A stretch of DNA of 64,000 bases, from positions 8,021,001 through 8,085,000 of the forward strand of contig JAEOAD010000024.1 in NCBI GenBank assembly GCA_036365145.1. The letters run 5' to 3'. The translations under genes were made by a program, and so were the position numbers. Source of the stretch: Orientallactaga sibirica. Lineage: Eukaryota; Chordata; Mammalia; Rodentia; Dipodidae. The notes under the pieces were generated by a model. It had not been told where the DNA came from, searched no databases, and worked only from the letters and a program-made list of their open reading frames with translations. This document shows positions 59,325 to 64,000 of the stretch, in pieces. Each line of letters opens with the position of its first letter. The stretch's first letter is position 1.

Positions 59325-59939
59325 AAAGGATTTATGATTTCTGCCACCATGTAGAAATATTTTGTAGAAATTATTAGGTTACATAGGATGGATCATGCAG
59401 TATCTTTTCATATCTGAACATCATCAGCCATTCCTTCTTTATATGTATATGTACATATTATATTTGTGCATATAGATTTATATATTTATGTACATATTTT
59501 ATGTACAATAAATGTATGCACTCTTAAATTTACAAAGGTCTTAGCTGTACTATTGTGATATTTTATTCCTATTACATAGATATGTAAAGAACAGTTTAGT
59601 AGATCTTCATTTAACTCTCCTGTCAAGAGCCAGACTATCTGTTTTAGGACATTATTGAAATATTGGCTAAATGTAATAAATTATCAGATAAATCCATTTT
59701 TGATACAATGTGCAATATTTTCCAGAAAAAAATGACATAACTGATTTTTCCTTGTCTTCCTTGAGGGGGTTCTAATGTGTATATTGATACTGTGGTAGTC
59801 CCTTTATCTTTCTTTTATGTTTAAACTGTGGCATGCATTCAAAAATGCATGACTGTAACCCTGCTACTGGCATAAAAATTAAGTAAATTATCTGTATGCC
59901 TTTGGAGCTTAAGTGTCATACTGGTTTATTTAATTTTCA
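59325..59939. other. Unique AT-rich sequence
   Basis: Nothing recognised apart from a TA-rich stretch at about 59439-59520. Confidence 0.5.
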
Positions 59940-59959
59940 CTTTTTGAATATCCATTATG

Positions 59960-60110
59960 GGCTAAAATTATAACTGATGGCTACCCTCACAAAGCAAGAC
60001 CCACAATATCCATGGGGGGAGGACAAGGAGAAAGCTAACAATGGTACCATCATGGCTGTATACACACTATATATGTAACTAATAAAAAATTCCTTTTCGT
60101 AAAGAGGAGA
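59960..60110 (+). mobile_element. Probable L1 3' end scrap, plus strand
   Basis: 'ctgatggctaccctcacaaag', 'catggggggaggacaagg', 'catggctgtatacacactat', then 'aataaaaaattcc'. It aligns by eye with the end of the 49.2-50.7 kb block (about 50589-50705). Confidence 0.55.
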
Positions 60111-60459
60111 CTAAAGAATGCTGGAGAGGAGAGAGAGGGAGGGTTTAGAATGCTGGAAGGAACGTTCTAGTGTTGTAGACTACTGTAGTAAATGGGGTCA
60201 CCTGTATATCCATATGTTAATGCTCACCAAAGTTTGTCGTAAATATAGATTAAATGTGCTTATTCAGTTCTGATTATGCCTTAGTAAATCACTGTAACAC
60301 TCTTCAAATATATACCTGCTTGCAAATAAAATAAAATATTTGCAAATATTGCAAAGTAAATAAAATGTTTAAAAAATAATAATAAATGCAGTTTCATGAT
60401 TATGCATATTTAGGAAAAAGTTAATTTGTTTTACTATTAAATTAGTTAATACTGTCCCT
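60111..60459. other. Unassigned AT-rich sequence
   Basis: Starts with a GA-rich patch; nothing else recognised. Confidence 0.45.
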
Positions 60460-60722
60460 CCACTTGCCTTTCTACTGTCCCCTTCTCTCATCTCTCACTG
60501 TTTTTCCTCTCACCAAGACTTATTCTAGCTTCTTAACCAGTAGTAGTGATTCTTGCTACAACTTATCAGCAAATCAGACTGTTCCACGTTAGGATCTGCA
60601 TATGAGAGAGAACATGTGGTGTTTATCTTTCTGAACAGGGGCAACCTCACTTAGCAAAAACTTTTCCAGGTCCATCCATTTCCCTAAAAAATTCATAATT
60701 TCATCTTTTCTTACCTCTGAGC
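60460..60722 (-). mobile_element. L1 fragment (end of ORF2 and start of 3' UTR), minus strand
   Basis: 'ggatctgcatatgagagaga', 'ttccaggtccatccatttcc', 'attcataatttcatctttt' match the minus-strand L1 at 5.93-6.06 kb nearly phrase by phrase. Broken, non-coding. Confidence 0.8.
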
Positions 60723-60874
60723 TGTTAATCCAAGAGATTTCAATTTTTAAATATTCCTTGGTTGCACTTCCATTTTAGTTATGCTGTTTTGCTAAGTAAT
60801 TAACCATATATATATATAATGGTACTAAATATTATATCTATTTATGATACATATAGTGACAGTTAAGAAAGACA

Positions 60875-61057
60875 CTTTTTGGGTATGCCAGTGCACACCT
60901 CTTATCACAGCATTTGGAGTCAAGATGATTGACAGAGATGGAGTCCCATTAATTGCCATGAGCTTAAAGCTAGCCTCCATTATATAATCAGCTCGAGAAC
61001 CATCTAAACTACCATCAGACACTTACTCAAAAAAAAACCAAAAAAAAAAAAAAAAAC
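60875..61057 (+). mobile_element. B1-like SINE, very diverged
   Basis: 'ttgggtatgccagtgcacacc', 'gatgattgacagagatggag', and an A-rich tail (61028-61057). Confidence 0.5.
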
Positions 61058-61142
61058 GAGATCTTTCCATTTTGGTGGAGGATTGCCTGTACATTTGTTT
61101 TCTGGAACTTGATAATTTGGTGTCCTCAATGAACCATTTTCA

Positions 61143-61366
61143 GGGCTGGAGAAATGGCTTAGTGGTTAAGGTGTTTGCCTGTGAAGTCAAAGGATCCCAG
61201 TTTGATTCTCCAGGAAGCACATAAGCCAGATGCACAAGGGGCACATGCATGTGGATGTTGTTTTCAGTGACTAGAGGCCCTGGTGTGCCCATTCTCTGTC
61301 TGTCTCTCTTCTATGTATCTCTCTCTCTCTGCTTGCAAATAAATTAAGAAAAAGAAAAAAAAACTA
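61143..61366 (+). mobile_element. DIP-like SINE
   Basis: 'gggctggagaaatggcttag' head, 'gccagatgcacaaggggcac', CT tract and 'caaataaattaag' tail. Confidence 0.92.
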
Positions 61367-61835
61367 TTTTCCTTATTAACCTGACATACAGTATTAAAAT
61401 TGAATTTGTCAGAGAAATAAGTCTGGTAAACTCATGCTCTGAACTCAAGTTAGCTTCTAAAAATAGCCTGGGTGAACTCTGTAATTTTAAATATATTTTA
61501 ATATATTACTATCAATTTCTTCATTCATACCAACAAAAAAAAATTCTATGTAAAACTTGTTAGACAAGTATGGATATGAAAAAAAATGCTATCAAGGAAC
61601 CCATAATTGGATGCTTAAAGCATTGGAAAAGTCATTTTGATAAGATGCTTAAAAAGCAATTGTATAAAAGAGAAAGAAGTAACAAGAAAAGAAGGAAATA
61701 AAGGAAATCCCACCTAAGAGAAAGAGCAGAAGTGGGAAAGAATGAAATCCTGCAATATTCTTTATGGATGAAGAATTTTTAAATTAAGAAGCATAAGAAA
61801 TATTTGATGGCTTCCTTAAAAAAACCCGAGCTGTG
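61367..61835. other. Unique AT-rich sequence
   Basis: Nothing recognised. Confidence 0.5.
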
Positions 61836-62048
61836 GTCTGGAGACATGGCTTAGCTGTTAAGGTGCATGCCTGAGATGTCTAAGGACCAGGTTTGATTCT
61901 CCACATCCCAAGTAAGCCAGATGCACATAGTGGGGCATGCATATGGAGTTCGTTTGCAGTGGCTAGAGGCCCTGGCACACCCTTTCTCATTCACTCTCGA
62001 TTGTGCTTTCTCCCTCTCTCTGTCTCTAATAAATAAATAAAAAGAAAA
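61836..62048 (+). mobile_element. DIP-like SINE
   Basis: 'gtctggagacatggcttagc' head, 'gccagatgcacatagtgggg', 'gagttcgtttgcagtggc', CT tract, (AAATA)n tail. Confidence 0.92.
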
Positions 62049-62065
62049 CTTAAAAGTGAATACTC

Positions 62066-62228
62066 ATGCTGAAGCTTGATAGATGGTTCAGGACTTAAAG
62101 ACTCTTGGTTGCAAAGCCTGCCAGCATGAGTTCAATTCAAAAGCGCTCCTCCTCCCATGCCAGCCAGATGCAAAAAGTGTCACAAGTATCTAGCATTCAT
62201 TTGTAGCATCAAGAGGCTATGGCATGCC
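62066..62228 (+). mobile_element. DIP-like SINE, diverged
   Basis: 'atgctgaagcttgatagatgg', 'gccagatgcaaaaagtgtcac', 'ggcatgcca', followed by (CA)n in place of the CT tract. Confidence 0.8.

Positions 62229-62272
<44 letters not shown>
62229..62272. repeat. (CA)n dinucleotide tract
   Basis: About 21 CA units between two SINEs. Confidence 0.97.
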
Positions 62273-62274
<2 letters not shown>

Positions 62275-62436
62275 TACATTTTTTTTTTCAAGGTAGGGTT
62301 TCACTCTAGTCCAGGCTGACCTGGAATTAACTATGTAGTCTCAGGGTGGCCTCGAACTCTCGGCGATCCTTCTACCTCTGCCTCCCTAGTGCTGGGATTA
62401 AAGGTGTGCATCACCACGCCCGGCACAATTAAATTT
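62273..62436 (-). mobile_element. B1 SINE, antisense, near consensus
   Basis: 'caaggtagggtttcactctag', 'tggcctcgaactctcggcg', 'gtgctgggattaaaggtgtg', ends 'ccacgcccggc'. Flanks 'acaattacattttt' and 'acaattaaattttt' are the target duplication. Confidence 0.94.
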
Positions 62437-62439
62437 TTT

Positions 62440-62615
62440 AAAAAAATTATTTATTCATGAGACAGAGAGAGACAGAGTGTCATACCAGAGCTCCTTGCTT
62501 TTGTGAAAAAAGTCTAAACACTTGTGCTACTTTGCAAATCTGACTTTATTTACATGGATGCTGGCAGGATTTCTAAGTAAACAGCTTTAACTGCTGAGCC
62601 ATTTCCCCATTCCCC
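62440..62615 (-). mobile_element. DIP-like SINE, antisense, diverged
   Basis: 'aattatttattcatgagacag', 'gtgctactttgcaaatctgac', ends 'ctgagccatttccccattcccc'. Confidence 0.8.
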
Positions 62616-63119
62616 AATATATATATAATATAATATGGATTCAGTCTTTGAAAATATTCCTTCTAGTTTTCCAGTTCTTTAATATACCTCATATAGATTG
62701 TTTAGCAGGTAATCTTTCCTTTGCAACATTTGCTTTTATATTCAATTTCTTTTAAAAAGAGCTTTTCAGTGGTTCACTTTTTCATTCAAAACCTAATATA
62801 TCCATGGTTCTCTAGAAAGCAGCTTCCTTTACTGGCATAAATCCCTGGAAGGGTTTTAAGAGCCTTGACTAAGTTGTTTTGCCTTTTAGTTCGCAATGTG
62901 CTTCTGAATGATCAATACACATTATGAAATTATGCTTACTCATCATTTTATACAATCAGGAAAACATCAAATATCTTGTAAGCATATTTAAGCACAAATA
63001 ATAATTCTCACACAAAGCAATCCCTCATTAATATATCAATTTCTATTCACATGCTCAATGATTTTAAATTCTTTTCACACTATTATATTTTATTTTTTCC
63101 AGCTTAATCTAATAGTATA
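62616..63119. other. Unique AT-rich sequence
   Basis: Nothing recognised. Confidence 0.5.
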
Positions 63120-63417
63120 TTAAATAATCTTTATTTATTTATTTATTTTGGAGAGAGACAGAGAGAGACACAGAGAAATAGGGAGAGGAAGACAGATAGA
63201 GATGGGCATGCCAGCAGTCTCTCAGCTGCTGTGAACAAAATCCAGATGCGTGCGCCCCCTTGTGGTCAAGTGCAGCATTGCACCCTTGTGTCACTTTGCA
63301 TCTGGCTAAACGCGGGACCTGGAGATTGGAACCGCTGGAGACTGGAACTGGCATTCTTAGGCTTAGTGGGCAGGCGCCTTAACCTCTAAGCCATCTCTCC
63401 AGCCCTTAAATAATCTT
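63120..63417 (-). mobile_element. DIP-like SINE, longer subtype, antisense, near consensus
   Basis: Tail complement (TTTA)n, GA tract, 'gccagcagtctctcagctgc', an intact CTCF-like core (63252-63265), 'gtgtcactttgcatctggc', ends 'gccatctctccagccc'. Direct repeat TTAAATAATCTT at 63120-63131 and 63406-63417. Same insertion in the B-box region (doubled 'ggaaccgctggagactggaac') as the 13.5-kb copy, so the two belong to one subgroup. Confidence 0.95.
63252..63265 (-). promoter_or_regulatory. CTCF-like motif inside SINE, minus strand
   Basis: Minus strand reads CCACAAGGGGGCGC, identical to the motif in the 13.5-kb copy. Binding is inference. Confidence 0.45.
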
Positions 63418-63790
63418 TTTAAAAAGTAAGTACCCTTTATCATCTCTACAGAAATTAGAAACTTTAGAGAAATGGTATTCTGAAATTTTCAACAGATACT
63501 TTTTTTACTGATTTTCTGATCCCATTATCAGAAATAGATTCTATTTTACCATTCATGAGTAAATGAGGAAATGTGTCCCCAAACTTCCTATCTTCTGGAA
63601 CTTTAATTTCCTCTGGTGCTGAAGCACTTTCAATGGACCCACAAGTGGAAGAGCATAATTGTTCTTCAACTCAAAAAGTTTAAGAGCCCATAAGAGGCAG
63701 TGTTCCTTACTAGAATAGCTAGGTTCAACAGCAAAAACAGACACTCTGACCTACTCTCTTAACTAAAGATGCTTTATCTATTTTATTTAT
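63418..63790. other. Unique AT-rich sequence
   Basis: Nothing recognised; a 63-codon minus-strand frame at 63553-63744 has no support. Confidence 0.5.
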
Positions 63791-63804
63791 TTATTTTTTA
63801 GACT

Positions 63805-64000
63805 GTAAATTGGCCAAGCTGGTAAAGGCACTTGTTGCAATACCTGATGTCCAGGGTTTGGCTTCATAGCACTTAAAGCCAGATGCACAGACTCACATGT
63901 GTCTGGAGTACATCTGTAGATGCAAGAGTCCCTGATGCATCCATGCCCATTCTCTCTCTCTCTCTCTCTTTATCTCTCTCAAATAAATACATAAATTAAA
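63805..64000 (+). mobile_element. DIP-like SINE, diverged, reaching the window end
   Basis: 'tggccaagctggtaaaggcac' (head damaged), 'gccagatgcacagactcacatg', (CT)n and 'caaataaatacataaatt' tail up to the edge. Confidence 0.85.

Noticed and set aside
6783..64000. tRNA genes suggested by A- and B-box-like words
   Set aside because: All such words lie in heads of DIP-like or B4-like SINEs, which lack a foldable anticodon arm in the proper context.

Overview
The window looks like nuclear DNA of a rodent, most likely a jerboa-type rodent (Dipodidae, e.g. Jaculus). The genus is from memory, not a search. Four repeat groups point there. One is a tRNA-derived SINE with a B2-superfamily head (ggctggagagatggctta...), a body around 'gccagatgcacaagg' and a CT-rich plus (AAATA)n tail, which resembles the DIP SINE of jerboas. 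The others are B1 (7SL-derived) SINEs, composite B4-like (ID+B1) SINEs, and ERVL-MaLR LTR elements of the ORR1/MT style. The background is AT-rich and poor in CpG.

I find no protein-coding gene, exon, tRNA, rRNA or CRISPR array. The longest open frames (up to about 150 codons) lie inside repeats, overlap in several frames, or begin and end at random. The window reads as a gene desert or the inside of a very large intron, filled by layers of retrotransposons.

Layout: 0-4.6 kb is unique AT-rich DNA with three B1 copies. 4.6-6.1 kb is a 5'-truncated L1 on the minus strand. 6.8-9.4 kb holds three DIP-like SINEs around a probable L1 3' end. 9.7-16.5 kb mixes B4, DIP and B1 copies, a 35-bp triplicated repeat and a GC-rich block of unknown origin. 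16.5-18.5 kb is a complete MaLR element with GAGCT target duplications. 18.5-28 kb is mostly unique. 28-33 kb has SINEs, (AT)n tracts and B4 copies. 35.6-37.5 kb is a second complete MaLR (GTAAG duplications). 40.7-42.5 kb is a third, older MaLR on the minus strand (GCTAT duplications). 45.2-45.9 kb is a solo MaLR LTR caught inside a local duplication. 49.2-50.7 kb is a probable L1 3' end. 52-64 kb is dense in SINEs, with two more solo LTRs near 58 kb and L1 scraps near 60 kb.

Most of the window can be explained by retrotransposition. The observations most worth a second look are the CTCF-like motifs carried by a longer DIP-like SINE subtype (two intact copies in convergent orientation about 50 kb apart), the LTR/duplication structure at 45.2-45.9 kb, the 35-bp x3 repeat at 11.27 kb, and several repeat-free stretches that could be conserved non-coding DNA.
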